Position numbers and translations under genes: made by a program. A stretch of DNA of 64,000 bases, taken from the NCBI RefSeq assembly GCF_026113935.1, contig NZ_JAPEUL010000007.1, forward strand, positions 806,001 through 870,000. The letters run 5' to 3'. This DNA is from Marinomonas rhodophyticola (GTDB taxonomy: Bacteria; Pseudomonadota; Gammaproteobacteria; Pseudomonadales; Marinomonadaceae). The notes beneath the pieces are model-generated. The model searched no databases. It saw only the letters and a list, made by a program, of their open reading frames with translations, and was not told where the DNA came from. Below are positions 28,881-38,673 of this stretch, piece after piece; positions within the stretch are counted from its first letter, which is position 1; each line of letters opens with the position of its first letter.

Positions 28881-29009
28881 ATGCTGTATACCCAGTGTTG
28901 CGATGGTTGCATCTTGCAGGCTCATAGCCTTAGTGAAGGTGGGGGGGCAAGTGTAAGCCTTGATATTGAGTTGGGGTCTGTTTTAAGTTTTCTTAGTAAA
29001 AAAGGCTGA
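28881..29009 (+). CDS. Possible 42-residue small protein
   Basis: ATG at 28881 preceded by agagagga at a good distance. The frame reads MLYTQCCDGCILQAHSLSEG, continues GGASVSLDIELGSVLSFLSK, and stops 62 bases before the LysR gene. The N-terminus has a CCxxC cluster. No family is recognised. A usable ribosome binding site is the only support, and a gene remnant or chance frame is quite possible. Confidence 0.3.
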   Translation: MLYTQCCDGCILQAHSLSEGGGASVSLDIELGSVLSFLSKKG

Positions 29010-29071
29010 GCGTGATATTTTAGAATGAGCAATACTGCTTAATATGTTTAAAATATTTAAAAGAGTAGAGT

Positions 29072-30052
29072 ATGGCAAAGCCAATTGAGCCGGATCAGAT
29101 TTTATTGAAAATGCCATCCCTTAGGGCGGTAAAATCCTTTGTTGCTGCTGCGAAGTATTTAAATTTTACTCGTGCTGCCGAAGCACTTTGTGTTACTCAA
29201 GCTGCAATCAGTCGTCAAATTAGAGAGTTAGAAGCCGTGTTAGGGGTTTCTCTTTTTAAGCGAACGGGACGAGCGGTAGAGCTGACAGAGGCAGGACAGA
29301 TATTTTATGATGCGGCATATTTGTCTTTTGTCAATATCGCTCAAGCTGCTCAGCGTATACAGTCGTCAGCAAATAAAAAGAAGGAGTTGAGTATTTGTTG
29401 TACGCCTGCATTTTCTTCATTTTGGTTAACGAATCGATTGCCTGATTTTGTTAAAAGGTATCCTGATATTGACATAAATGTCATTTCGACCAGCAGTATG
29501 CTGCATACAGAGCCAGGGGTATATCCTGATATTTTTATTAGTAAGTTGAGTGATCCTAGAGAGGGGTATCATTCAGAACCGCTATTTCATGACTTAATTT
29601 ATCCTGTTTGTTCGGCTTTATATTTGGAGGAACACCCAGAGCTGATTAGTTTTATCAGTATAGATGATGTGACTTTGTTGAATCTGACGCCTTATGGTCG
29701 CTCGCAAGTAGCTGAGCATGTGGATTGGGATGTTTGGCTCAATAGCTTGGGGATAGGCTCGGAAGTTACTGGGCAAGTACATTACTTTAATACCAATGAT
29801 TACAATATGTTAATCCAGTTAGCTGTGTCAGGGCATGGCGTTTGTCTGGGGTGGCATCATCTTGTTGCGCCATTAATTGAACAAGGAATATTAGTGAAAG
29901 TGGGTGAGAAAGAAATTACCTACCGAGAGAAAAAACACTATCTATCTTACGCAGAGCGGAATGAAAGTAAGGAGGCTTTACAGGTGTTTCGTAAGTGGTT
30001 TATTGCAGATATAGAGAAAAACTTATCGAACTTATTCAAAAAGCGATGTTAG
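29072..30052 (+). CDS. LysR-family transcriptional regulator (GcvA-like)
   Basis: A 326-residue LysR regulator. The N-terminal winged helix-turn-helix contains SLRAVKSFVAAAKYLNFTRA, AEALCVTQAAISRQIRELE and LFKRTGRAVELTEAGQ. The effector domain (residues 100-300) has the SGHGVCLGWHHLVAPLI segment typical of the GcvA/AmpR branch. It lies 425 bases upstream of, and in the same direction as, the catabolic genes that start with the DapA-like lyase. It probably controls that cluster, but this is inferred from position only. Intact. Confidence 0.9.
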   Translation: MAKPIEPDQILLKMPSLRAVKSFVAAAKYLNFTRAAEALCVTQAAISRQIRELEAVLGVSLFKRTGRAVELTEAGQIFYDAAYLSFVNIAQAAQRIQSSANKKKELSICCTPAFSSFWLTNRLPDFVKRYPDIDINVISTSSMLHTEPGVYPDIFISKLSDPREGYHSEPLFHDLIYPVCSALYLEEHPELISFISIDDVTLLNLTPYGRSQVAEHVDWDVWLNSLGIGSEVTGQVHYFNTNDYNMLIQLAVSGHGVCLGWHHLVAPLIEQGILVKVGEKEITYREKKHYLSYAERNESKEALQVFRKWFIADIEKNLSNLFKKRC

Positions 30053-30477
30053 TTGCTTCAGGTGACTTATCCCCGGCTTTTGCTGGGGCAGGGAATTATA
30101 TTAGCCTTATCTTCCTCCTAACCCTCGCTACCTACCTTTTTATAGACTTTTCTATCTCACCCAAACATTACATGTGATGGGTTTTACCGATTTCTGTTTG
30201 GTCGTATAGCGATGTTTCTATGGACTCGCTTGGCTGATTAGAATGCTTGAGTTGTAGTGACGATAGTCTTCTCTTGATGTGGTTTTAAATATGAATGGTT
30301 TTATCGGAGATCAAATTAGTATTGTTGTTCGTGGTTTTTATTAACCATAACCTAGCCTTATCAATTGATCGGAGAAATGGTTGATTGTGACAGTTTCGAT
30401 GCGCTCGGTAATATCAATCTAGGCGTGGTGACTTAGTTCACTATGATATTAGCATACTTCGAAATAAGGTAATTAAA
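30053..30477. other. 425-base regulatory region ahead of the catabolic cluster
   Basis: No gene is supported. It begins with a repeat-like tract (ccccggcttttgctgggg near 30071). A short palindrome, ATCAATTGAT, lies near 30361, and several T-N11-A arrangements of the LysR type occur further on. The promoter for the catabolic genes should lie in the last 150 bases; I cannot fix it. The ribosome binding site ataagg precedes the lyase start at 30478. Confidence 0.5.
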
Positions 30478-31378
30478 ATGAAATTTGCAGGGATCTACAC
30501 TCCGGTTATCACCCCTTTCTTTGAAGATGGTTCCATCAATTTTGATGCTTTCTTAGAGCATGTTCAGTATTTAAAAGACTCCGGTGTTCATGGTTTGATG
30601 ATTGGTGGTACGACTGGCGAATACTATGTGGAAACCCTTGAGGAACGTCTTGATCTCCTAATAAAAGCTCGCAAAGTGGTTGGCGCAGATTTGACTATCA
30701 TTTTTGGTACGGGCTTCTGTGAATCCTCAAGATTCTCTATGGTTAGCTGCACGAGCGAAAGATGCCGGTGCCGATTGCCTTCTCCTTGCAACACCGCCGT
30801 ACTCTCTGCCAACTCAGAAAGAATTAGCGACATTAGCGTTAGAAATCGACCGTATCGCTGATATGCCGATCATGCTTTATAACTACCCAGATCGTATGGG
30901 TATCAATATGGAGCCAGAGTTTTTTGAGCTTGTTAAGGGGGCAAAAAATATCTGCGGTATCAAGGAAAGCTCAGGGGACATCAATCGTTTACATATGCTG
31001 ATGAATGATTACCCAAATATTCAAGTGACGTGTGGCATGGACGATCAAGCATTGGAATTTTTTGCTTGGGGAGCGAAAGGTTGGGTATGTGCTGGTTCTA
31101 ATTTTTTGCCGAAAGAACATATTGCACTTTATAACGCATGCATCATTGAAAACGACTTTAACAAGGGTCGTAAAATAATGGCTGCGATGATGCCACTTAT
31201 GAGTGTTTTGGAGCAAGGTGGCAAGTTTATTCAAAGTGTTAAGCATGGTGTGGCATTTGATGGTCGCGATGCCGGAGTGGTTCGTTCGCCTTTGATGGGG
31301 TTGGATCAAGTTGAAAAAGATGCTCTTGAGAAAGTGATTGGTATTTTGAAAAAAGAAATTTCTGAAATCATCGCGTAG
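30478..31378 (+). CDS. Dihydrodipicolinate synthase/N-acetylneuraminate lyase family enzyme (one apparent frameshift)
   Basis: Class I aldolase/dehydratase of the DapA superfamily. Seen are YTPVITPFFEDGSINFD and GLMIGGTTGEYYVETLEER at the N-terminus, the catalytic Tyr in PIMLYNYPDRMG and the Schiff-base Lys in ICGIKESSGDINRL. The frame breaks near 30708-30712 (IIFGT... to ...ASVNPQDSLWL) by either one extra base or two missing ones; about 299-300 residues result. It is not the lysine-pathway DapA by context. Next to an aldehyde dehydrogenase and an FAD oxidoreductase it more likely acts on a keto-acid intermediate, as in hydroxyproline or aldarate catabolism. The substrate is unknown. Confidence 0.82.
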
Positions 31379-31430
31379 CGCTTTTATCGCATTTTGGGGT
31401 ACTCAATATATAAAAAAAGAGGAAAGGAAC

Positions 31431-32933
31431 ATGTCAGATTTTTTAACAACATCAGGCTATCAAAAAATTGCCAAAAATTTAGTATTGCCTACTCGCTGCT
31501 TCATTAATGGTAAATCTTATCAAGCGCTCGGTGGTGAAACGTTTACCTCAAAGAACCCAGCAACCGGCGAAGTACTGGCGCATATTACTGCCTGCCAATC
31601 TGTTGATGTGGATTATGCTGTCGCATCCGCTAAAAATGCATTTGATTCCGGTGTTTGGAGTGAAATGCATCCAAGTGAGCGCAAAGGCATTTTATTAGCT
31701 TTGTGTGACCTGGTTGAGAAAAATCAACACGAACTTGCGGTTATGGAAAGTTTAGATTCAGGTAAGCCGATTTGTGATTGCGAATCAATTGACATACCTG
31801 AGTTCGTACACACGGTACGTTGGCATGCGGAGTTGATCGATAAAATTTACGATCAAACCGCTCCTGTTGGGGCGGGGGCAATGTCGATGGTGGTACGCGA
31901 AGCGGTTGGTGTTGTTGGTGCTGTTCTTCCATGGAATTTTCCATTGCTCATGTTGGCATGGAAGATTGCCCCTGCGTTAGCTGCTGGCTGCTCTATGGTT
32001 GTGAAGCCGGCTGAACAGACCTCGTTGACGGCTATTCGAATAGCAGAATTGGCGTCTGAAGCGGGCTTCCCTGCCGGAGTTTTAAATGTCATTACTGGCG
32101 GAGGCGTTGCGGTAGGTGAATCTATTGGTCGTCATATGGATGTGGACATGGTGACCTTTACTGGATCAACTGTAACGGGTCGTCGTTTTTTACAGTATTC
32201 CGCTGAATCCAATTTGAAAAAAGTAGTATTAGAGCTGGGTGGTAAAAACCCATGTGTGGTGCTAGATGATGCTGAAGACCTTGATTACGTTGCACAACAA
32301 GTTTGTGCGGCCGCCTTTTGGAATATGGGAGAGAACTGTTCTGCAGGGTCTCGTTTGATTGTCCAAGAAGGAATCAAAGATTCATTACTTGAACACATTA
32401 AAAAGCGCTCTGCTGATTGGCGTTTAGGGGATCCACTGAACCCTGAAAACAATCTTGGTCCTATGATTGATCAAGGCCATTTTAAAAAGGTGTGTGACTA
32501 TTTGGAGCTGGGTAAAACAGAAGGTTATGACGTTGTTATTGGTGGTAATTCGGTAGACGGTCGGTTTATAGAGCCAACTATTTTTGCAGGTGTTAAGAAT
32601 GGTGATCGTATGGCACAAGAAGAGATTTTTGGCCCCATTCTCTCTGTCATTACGGTATCCAGCTTCGAAGAAGCAATGGCCGTTGCAAATGATACTGAAT
32701 ATGGCCTTGCCGCGTCTGTTTTTACGGCAAATTCTAAGCGCGCTATCAAAGCGGCTCGTGCTATTAAGGCCGGAACAGTGACGGTTAACTGCTTTGGTGA
32801 AGGTGATATTTCAACGCCATTTGGTGGGTATAAGTTGTCTGGATTTGGTGGTCGGGATAATTCGATTCATGCACATGATCAATATACCGAGCTAAAAACT
32901 ATTTGGATTGATTTAAACGATCACTCTAAATAG
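31431..32933 (+). CDS. Aldehyde dehydrogenase (PuuC-like)
   Basis: NAD(P)-dependent aldehyde dehydrogenase of 500 residues. The nucleotide-binding and catalytic motifs are clear: VVGAVLPWNFPLLMLAWKIA, VTFTGSTVTGRRF, the general-base Glu in VLELGGKNP, the nucleophile Cys in MGENCSAGSR, and EEIFGPILSV. It resembles gamma-glutamyl-gamma-aminobutyraldehyde dehydrogenases (PuuC) and other semialdehyde dehydrogenases. It follows the DapA-like gene by 52 bases and precedes the FAD oxidoreductase, so it probably oxidises an aldehyde made by one of them. The strong ribosome binding site aaagagga lies upstream. Intact. Confidence 0.92.
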   Translation: MSDFLTTSGYQKIAKNLVLPTRCFINGKSYQALGGETFTSKNPATGEVLAHITACQSVDVDYAVASAKNAFDSGVWSEMHPSERKGILLALCDLVEKNQHELAVMESLDSGKPICDCESIDIPEFVHTVRWHAELIDKIYDQTAPVGAGAMSMVVREAVGVVGAVLPWNFPLLMLAWKIAPALAAGCSMVVKPAEQTSLTAIRIAELASEAGFPAGVLNVITGGGVAVGESIGRHMDVDMVTFTGSTVTGRRFLQYSAESNLKKVVLELGGKNPCVVLDDAEDLDYVAQQVCAAAFWNMGENCSAGSRLIVQEGIKDSLLEHIKKRSADWRLGDPLNPENNLGPMIDQGHFKKVCDYLELGKTEGYDVVIGGNSVDGRFIEPTIFAGVKNGDRMAQEEIFGPILSVITVSSFEEAMAVANDTEYGLAASVFTANSKRAIKAARAIKAGTVTVNCFGEGDISTPFGGYKLSGFGGRDNSIHAHDQYTELKTIWIDLNDHSK

Positions 32934-33025
32934 AGCATTGCCTACAGGTACCCGATGCCGTGGTGCTTGATTTATGTCGGCCGTGCGTTGGCACGGCTTA
33001 TGGCTTTTGTGATGTGGTATTCATT

Positions 33026-34382
33026 ATGGTCAAAACAATAAAGACAAAGCGTCTACCTAAAGATCCTGGACCTGCAGGCTGGAATGAAATTTACAAAGAT
33101 AAATCCTCATTTCCTGCTGTAGATACGGATATCGAGGTCGATTGGGTTGTGATTGGTGGTGGTTTTGCGGGTCTTGGTGCGGCAAAACGGTTATTGCAGT
33201 TATTAGGGAGCAAAGAGCGTATAGCCGTTATTGAGGCGCGAGGTATTGCTCAAGGCCCAGCAGGGCGAAATAGCGGTTTTATGTTGGACCTGCCTCATGA
33301 GTTGAATTCTGATACGTACGTAGGCTCTAAAGAACAAGATCTTCGCCAGATCCGTTTGAATCGAGAAGCGATAACGATGGCTGAAAGCATTGCTCATCAA
33401 TACGGTATGGATAAAGCGTTATTTAGCCGATCGGGAAAAATTACAGCGTCTGCGACAGAGCGTGGCTATCGCAGTATTGAAACTTACGCGAAACATTTGA
33501 CAGCTTTAGATGAACCTTATGAATTGTTGGGGGCTGATGAGCTTTATTCACTGTTGGGTACTCAGTTTTACACCAAAGGATTGAGAACGGCTAAAACGGC
33601 AATGATTCAGCCAGCAGGGTATATACACTCGGCATATAAAGGCTTGGCTTTAGAAGGTGTTCAGGTGTATGAGTGCTCGCCTGTTGTTGAAATGAAACTT
33701 AACGACAGTGTGCATACTTTGATTTGTGCGAATGGGTCTGTGAGGGCTAAAAATGTGATTATGGCAGTTAATGGTCACATACAATCTTTCGGTTTTTTTA
33801 AACAGTCTTTGCTGCATATTTTTACCTATTCGTCTATGACCCGAGCCTCTTAAAAATCATGAGTTAAAAGCGTTAGGTGGTATCGAAAATTGGGGCGTAT
33901 TACCTGCCGACCCTATGGGCAGTACAATTCGTAAAATATCAGATCATGCCGGATCTGGGCATCGTATTGTGGTGCGTAATCACGCAACATTGAATCAATC
34001 AATGGAGGCGTCAGAAGGTAATTTGAAAGACGCTGCAAGGTTGCAAGACAGGTCTTTCGCACGGCGTTTTCCGATGCTTAAAGGGGTAGATATGGAATAC
34101 CGCTGGGGAGGACGGCTGTGTTTAACTTATAACTCAGTACCTGCCTTTGGTGAAATAGAAAATAGGGTTTGGTCTGCTTGTTGTCAGAATGGACTGGGTA
34201 CGGTGAAAGGCATGTTGTCTGGCATGATGGCTGTTGATAAAGCCGTGCTTGGGAAAACCGAGCTACTGGATGAATTTTTAATTTACCAAGAGCCTAAACG
34301 CTTACCACCAGAACCATTTTTATCGCTGGGAGCGAATGCCACGCTCAAGTGGAAAGAATGGCTTTCTGGGATTGAACTGTAA
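33026..34382 (+). CDS. FAD-dependent amine/amino-acid oxidoreductase (PuuB/OrdL-like, one apparent frameshift)
   Basis: DAO-family flavoenzyme. The N-terminal FAD motif WVVIGGGFAGLGAAKRLL is near residue 35, followed by GPAGRNSGFMLDLPHELN, where family members bind flavin and substrate. The C-terminal part has WGGRLCLTYNSVPAFGEIE and QNGLGTVKGMLSGMMAVD. The frame is broken at 33843-33849 (GAG[C]CTC); removing one base gives SSMTRALKNHELKALGG and 451 residues. A secondary amine, polyamine or N-methylated amino acid is the likely substrate, inferred from the family and from the adjacent aldehyde dehydrogenase. A hairpin (GCCGTGC/GCACGGC, 32980-32997) precedes the gene. Confidence 0.85.
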
Positions 34383-34418
34383 TTAATTTTTCTACAAGCA
34401 GTTTTTGTACAAGCAGTT

Positions 34419-34447
34419 AGCTGTCACTTGTTGTGACGGCTTTTTTT
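34419..34447 (+). terminator. Terminator after the FAD oxidoreductase
   Basis: Stem AGCTGTCAC/GTGACGGCT with a five-base loop and a seven-T tail. It separates the enzyme genes from the transporter genes. Confidence 0.8.
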
Positions 34448-34618
34448 GTTTTAGGGGGTGGTGGCGATGTTATCGATGACTTCAAGTTATGGTTTTATGG
34501 CCGAATATATTATTGGACGCGTCAGGAGTGCAAACCATATTCTGTAAATCCAGAATAAGTTTAACAATAAAGCGTGAAAGCAAGACTTGAACGTTTAAAA
34601 ATAAAGGAACTGGATAAT

Positions 34619-35656
34619 ATGAAAAATGCACTAAATATAGGTTTAAAATATGCAAAATTGATTGCCATGACAACCTCATTGGCCGTGAGCACGATGGGGT
34701 CAGCATTTGCGAGCAATGATTCTTATAAATTCAATTTGGCTTTAGAGTCTGGTGACAGAGATTCAGCATCTGGGAAATCCATGCAGATGTGGGCTGATTT
34801 GATTAGTGAGAAATCTGATGGCCGAATGAAAGTAAATATTTTCTATCAAGGCGAATTAGGTGGTCAACAAGAATTGTTTGATCAGCTAGTAAAAGGCAAC
34901 ATCGACATGATGTTGACCTGGCCACAAACATCTTACGATGAGCGTTTAGGTGTTAATTACATTCCGTATCTAACGTTAGGTTGGGATGATGCGCTGAAAG
35001 CTTATGGCGAAGGTGGCTGGTTAAAAGCTATTTTTGGCCCACTATATAAAGATATTGGTTTGAAATACTTTGGACCTTATCCAGAAGGCTTTGGTGGTGT
35101 TGCGACTAAAGGTAAATATGCGACAAGTTATGCCCAAGCCGTAGAGCAAGGATTGAAAGTTCGCTCAGCCCCAGTGTTCCCTCTGCCTCAAACTATCCAA
35201 GCTATGGGGTTTCAAGCTGTTCCAATTGACTGGAATGAAGTATACACATCCATTCAAACTGGGGTGGTTGATGGCGATTCCAGTAACGTTATTTACTGGG
35301 ATTACGAGTATTTTCGTGATCAATTAGACTACTATGTGCACACAAAACACAACTTTTCATCTTATGCCATGTTAATGAATGACGCGACATGGGAAAAGCT
35401 TGATGCTTTCGATCAGGCCATTATCGAAAACTCGGCAGCGGAAGTTATTAACAAGCAATTTATTGATGCCAAGATGGAAGATGACAAGTGGATCAAAAAG
35501 GCAAAAGAAGATGGCATGAAATACATCGAGCCAAGTGTTGATGATATGCGCATATGGGTGAAGAAGGTACGTGAAGAAGTTTGGCCAATCGCAGAAGAAT
35601 CATTGGGTAAAGACATCATGGACAAAATTCGCGCTAACGCATCTGTTCCTCAGTAA
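34619..35656 (+). CDS. TRAP transporter substrate-binding protein (DctP family)
   Basis: Periplasmic solute-binding protein of a TRAP transporter, 345 residues. The signal peptide ends near TMGSAFASND. Conserved stretches include YQGELGGQQELFDQLVKGNI, YFGPYPEGFGGVATKG, the carboxylate-binding Arg region GLKVRSAPVF and VPIDWNEVYTSIQTGVVDG. I chose the ATG at 34619, with aaagga upstream, over an earlier GTG. It lies before the two membrane subunits and after the enzyme genes, so it probably imports the substrate or a precursor they degrade, likely an organic or amino acid. Confidence 0.92.
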   Translation: MKNALNIGLKYAKLIAMTTSLAVSTMGSAFASNDSYKFNLALESGDRDSASGKSMQMWADLISEKSDGRMKVNIFYQGELGGQQELFDQLVKGNIDMMLTWPQTSYDERLGVNYIPYLTLGWDDALKAYGEGGWLKAIFGPLYKDIGLKYFGPYPEGFGGVATKGKYATSYAQAVEQGLKVRSAPVFPLPQTIQAMGFQAVPIDWNEVYTSIQTGVVDGDSSNVIYWDYEYFRDQLDYYVHTKHNFSSYAMLMNDATWEKLDAFDQAIIENSAAEVINKQFIDAKMEDDKWIKKAKEDGMKYIEPSVDDMRIWVKKVREEVWPIAEESLGKDIMDKIRANASVPQ

Positions 35657-35687
35657 TCCCGTTTAGCAAATCTTGTTCGCGCGTTAA

Positions 35688-35720
35688 GACAACTAAACAG
35701 AGAGCCTCTGTTTAGTTGTC
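35688..35720 (+). promoter_or_regulatory. Perfect 15-base intercistronic hairpin between dctP- and dctQ-like genes
   Basis: GACAACTAAACAGAG (35688-35702) and CTCTGTTTAGTTGTC (35706-35720) pair perfectly around a three-base loop, with no T-run after. Such hairpins after binding-protein genes commonly stabilise or partially terminate the mRNA, so that more binding protein than permease is made. The role here is inferred. Confidence 0.75.
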
Positions 35721-35747
35721 TCCTACCTGATGTATCCGAGGTTTTTT

Positions 35748-36251
35748 ATGTTTTCTCTAAACAGTCTTATTGTGCTGATCGATAAATTAATCACAATGGT
35801 AGTCACTCCTATTGTTGTTGGTTTAAGTGCCGCTGTTGCTTTTATCTTGGCTTGGGGAGTATTTAGTCGCTCCATTCTTGACATCCCAGTATTTGGGCTG
35901 GAAGAGCCTCGTGCTGATTTCTGCTATGTGGTTGTATCTAATGGGGGCTGTATTAGCCGCCAAAGATCGCTCTCATCTAACTGCTGATTTTGTTTCCGTT
36001 ATATTTAAGAATAAAAAGCTCATTGCTGGCATGAGTGTTTTAGCAACTGTCATATCACTAATTATGGCGTTGTACTTTGTGTCATGGAGTTACGAACTTT
36101 TATCATGGTCTATCAAAAGTCCCAAACTACACCAGTGTTTAAACTTCCTTGGTATCTATCACAAAGCAGTTTGTTTGTTGGTAGTGTTGCGCTAGTTTTT
36201 TATCTGATTCGTGACTTTGTCAAAGACTACCAGAAATTTATTAACGCTTAA
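35748..36251 (+). CDS. TRAP transporter small membrane subunit (DctQ family, two apparent frameshifts)
   Basis: Four-helix small permease subunit. The N-terminal frame has ITMVVTPIVVGLSAAVAFIL and WGVFSRSILDIPVFG. The next has MWLYLMGAVLAAKDRSHLTADF, typical of DctQ. The third has SSLFVGSVALVFYLIRDF, with the end DYQKFINA. The first break is GAG[C]CTC at 35904-35910, which should read LEELVLISAMW. The second is a missing A in the run near 36113-36117, which should read WSIKKSQTTPVFKLPW. Repaired length is 167 residues, ending at 36251, 18 bases before the large subunit. Both shifts are probably errors. Confidence 0.85.
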
Positions 36252-36269
36252 TAACGCTTGGGGAAAATT

Positions 36270-37562
36270 ATGGGTGCTCTATTAGCCATAGCCGCGGTAA
36301 TTGTATTAATGATGATCGGCGTTCCGGTTGTTTATTCGTTTGCTGCAATGACACTTGTTTTATCGATTGTGTATGATGTTGATGTCTCATCTCTCATGAC
36401 AACCGGCTTTTGGTCGGTAAATTCTATTATTCTTTTGGCGTTACCTTTGTTTGTTATGACAGGCTATTTGATGCAGGCTGGTGGTATGGCCTCTCGTTTG
36501 GTGCATTTTGTTGAGTCTTTGGTTGGAAAGTCTAGAACGGGGATGGGATCCTCTATGGTCGTGGCATGTGGCGTATTTGGTGCCATTTCTGGTACGGCTT
36601 CTGCTGCAGTCGCATCCATTGGAACGATTATGATCGATCCAATGGAGAAACATGGTTATAAGCGAGAATACACAAGTGCATTATTGGGGATTTCTTCTTT
36701 ATTAGGTTTGTTAATTCCACCAAGCCTTACGATGATTCTATATGCGGTTGTGACTCGCCAATCTGTTGCTGCCTGCTTTTTAGCAACCATTGGCCCGGGT
36801 ATTTTACTGATCATTTTATTGTGTTTTTTAAACTGGATCAAAATGCGAAATGCACCAGGTGAGGCGGTGACATTAACCTTTAGAGAGCGTTCTGAATTAA
36901 TCAATAAAAGTTTTTGGAAGGCTATACCGGCTTTGATGCTACCTGTGATTATTTTGGGAGGCATTTATGGCGGTGTTTTTACGCCAACTGAAGCGGCAGC
37001 AATTGCTGTGGTATATGCTATTCCTGTTGGCTTGTTTGTGTATCGTGAATTGAGCTTGAAAACATTAGTTAAGTGCTTGGTTAGTGCAGCGGCAACTACT
37101 GGTGTGATCATGGTTATTTTGTTGTTCTCGTTTGTTTCGAGCCGCATTTTAACATTTGAACGTGTACCACAAGAGTTGACGGAATTTATGATGGACGTGT
37201 TTCAAAATAAATTGTTGATCCTATTAATCGTAAATGTTTTCTTGATATTGCTCGGCATGATTATGGATGATGTGAGTGTGGTGGCGATAATTAGTCCCTT
37301 ATTGCTTCCAGTTATGGTGAGTATTGGTGTTGATCCAATACAGTTTGCCGCCATCGTTGGTACTAGTGTGGTAATTGGCTGTAATAGTCCTCCTATGGCC
37401 CCCATCTTATTTATGACCTGTCGGATTGGTAAGGTTGGCATGAGTCAAGTAATGAAACCTGCCTTGTTTTTTATGTTTTTTGCTGCCTTGCCAGTGATGC
37501 TGGTAACAACATATTGGCCACCTTTAGCGCTATATCTTCCTAAATTATTCGGGTATTTATAA
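36270..37562 (+). CDS. TRAP transporter large permease subunit (DctM family)
   Basis: Polytopic permease of 430 residues with about a dozen membrane helices. Typical DctM segments are present: GVFGAISGTASAAVASIGTI, LLIPPSLTMILYAVVTRQSV, GGIYGGVFTPTEAAAIAVVY and VVIGCNSPPMAPILFM. It uses a sodium gradient to take up the solute delivered by the DctP protein. I chose the ATG at 36270, preceded by ttgggga, rather than a TTG four codons earlier. Last transporter gene of the cluster; intact. Confidence 0.94.
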   Translation: MGALLAIAAVIVLMMIGVPVVYSFAAMTLVLSIVYDVDVSSLMTTGFWSVNSIILLALPLFVMTGYLMQAGGMASRLVHFVESLVGKSRTGMGSSMVVACGVFGAISGTASAAVASIGTIMIDPMEKHGYKREYTSALLGISSLLGLLIPPSLTMILYAVVTRQSVAACFLATIGPGILLIILLCFLNWIKMRNAPGEAVTLTFRERSELINKSFWKAIPALMLPVIILGGIYGGVFTPTEAAAIAVVYAIPVGLFVYRELSLKTLVKCLVSAAATTGVIMVILLFSFVSSRILTFERVPQELTEFMMDVFQNKLLILLIVNVFLILLGMIMDDVSVVAIISPLLLPVMVSIGVDPIQFAAIVGTSVVIGCNSPPMAPILFMTCRIGKVGMSQVMKPALFFMFFAALPVMLVTTYWPPLALYLPKLFGYL

Positions 37563-37631
37563 TATTAGCTACGCCCATGTTTTTGTTTTATATAAATAAA
37601 ATCTGGGCGTAATAGTTTATGGAGGGTCACG

Positions 37632-38672
37632 ATGAGTCAATTAAGTAGTCGCCGCTTTTGTAGCAGTTTAGAAAAAAGTCATTATTATCATTTGGGTGGT
37701 CAAAAGGCGAAATTGAATAGGGTACGAGTTGGTTTTTTGTTGTTAGATCACTTTTCTATGGCTAACTTTACTGTTGCTGTAGATGTTTTGGTGACAAGCA
37801 ATTTGATTCATGAAAATCAAGCGTTTGAGTACATTACAATTGGCTTAGATAAGCCAATTGTAAAAAGCGACTTAGGAATTGAAATCAATACAACATTACT
37901 CCTATCGGAAGAAAAGAACGATGAATTACTGTCATTAGATATTGTGATAATTTGCGGTGGATTCCGTAGTGATTTGAGTTACTCCCAGCGTATTGTTAAA
38001 TTTATCCGACAACAACACTCAAAAGGTGCTTATTTAATCGGCTTGTGGAATGGTAGCGTTTTTTTTGCTCAGGCGGGTTTGGTTGACCATCAGAGCATTG
38101 CTATTCATCCAGATAATCATCCTTTTATAAAAGAATGTTTTAAGACTGTGTCGGTCTCTCCGGATTCATATGCTATTTATGAAAACTGTTTAAGCAGTAC
38201 AGGAGTAATTAGTACATTGCGTTTATTGCTGCACGTATTAGAACTTCTACACGGTGAGTCGTTGGCAAAAGCGGTTGGTGAAATCCTACATTTTGAGCAA
38301 TTAAAAAATGTTCAGAGTGCTTCGATAGTTAAGCCAAAGCGGGAGAGTGTGTCTTCAGAAGTATTAGAAAACATCTTGATACTGATGGAAAACAATATAG
38401 AGGAACCATTAAGTATGCAGGAATTGGTGAAATATGCTCAGCTTTCTCGAAGGAAGATTGAGCGCTTATTTCAGCAGTACTTGAATACAAGTCCTGTACG
38501 ATATTACATTGAATTGAGAGTTGGATACGCAAAATGCTTGCTACAACAAACCCAAAAATCCATAACTGAGATTGCTTTAGCTAGTGGCTTTGTCAGTGCT
38601 AGTCATTTTAGTCGTTGTTATAAAAGCTACTTTGGAGTGTCTCCAATTCAATTTCGTAACTTATTGGCATGA
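37632..38672 (+). CDS. GlxA-family AraC-type transcriptional regulator
   Basis: A 346-residue regulator with an N-terminal DJ-1/PfpI-like domain (VRVGFLLLDHFSMANFTVAV, DIVIICGGFRSDLSY, GAYLIGLWNGSVFFAQAG). Two AraC helix-turn-helix motifs follow (LSMQELVKYAQLSRRKIERL and ITEIALASGFVSASHFSRC, ending SYFGVSPIQFRN). Relatives such as GbdR, CdhR and ArgR-like proteins activate catabolism of betaines, carnitine or amino acids. The usual nucleophile-elbow Cys is Trp-Asn here (LWNGS), so the domain is a sensor, not an enzyme. A ribosome binding site (ggaggg) precedes it. Probably controls the adjacent catabolic genes with the LysR protein. Confidence 0.92.
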   Translation: MSQLSSRRFCSSLEKSHYYHLGGQKAKLNRVRVGFLLLDHFSMANFTVAVDVLVTSNLIHENQAFEYITIGLDKPIVKSDLGIEINTTLLLSEEKNDELLSLDIVIICGGFRSDLSYSQRIVKFIRQQHSKGAYLIGLWNGSVFFAQAGLVDHQSIAIHPDNHPFIKECFKTVSVSPDSYAIYENCLSSTGVISTLRLLLHVLELLHGESLAKAVGEILHFEQLKNVQSASIVKPKRESVSSEVLENILILMENNIEEPLSMQELVKYAQLSRRKIERLFQQYLNTSPVRYYIELRVGYAKCLLQQTQKSITEIALASGFVSASHFSRCYKSYFGVSPIQFRNLLA

Positions 38673-38673
38673 G

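Noticed and set aside
29995-30177. 60-codon ORF overlapping the end of the LysR gene
   Set aside because: It is an out-of-frame shadow that extends into repeat-like sequence.
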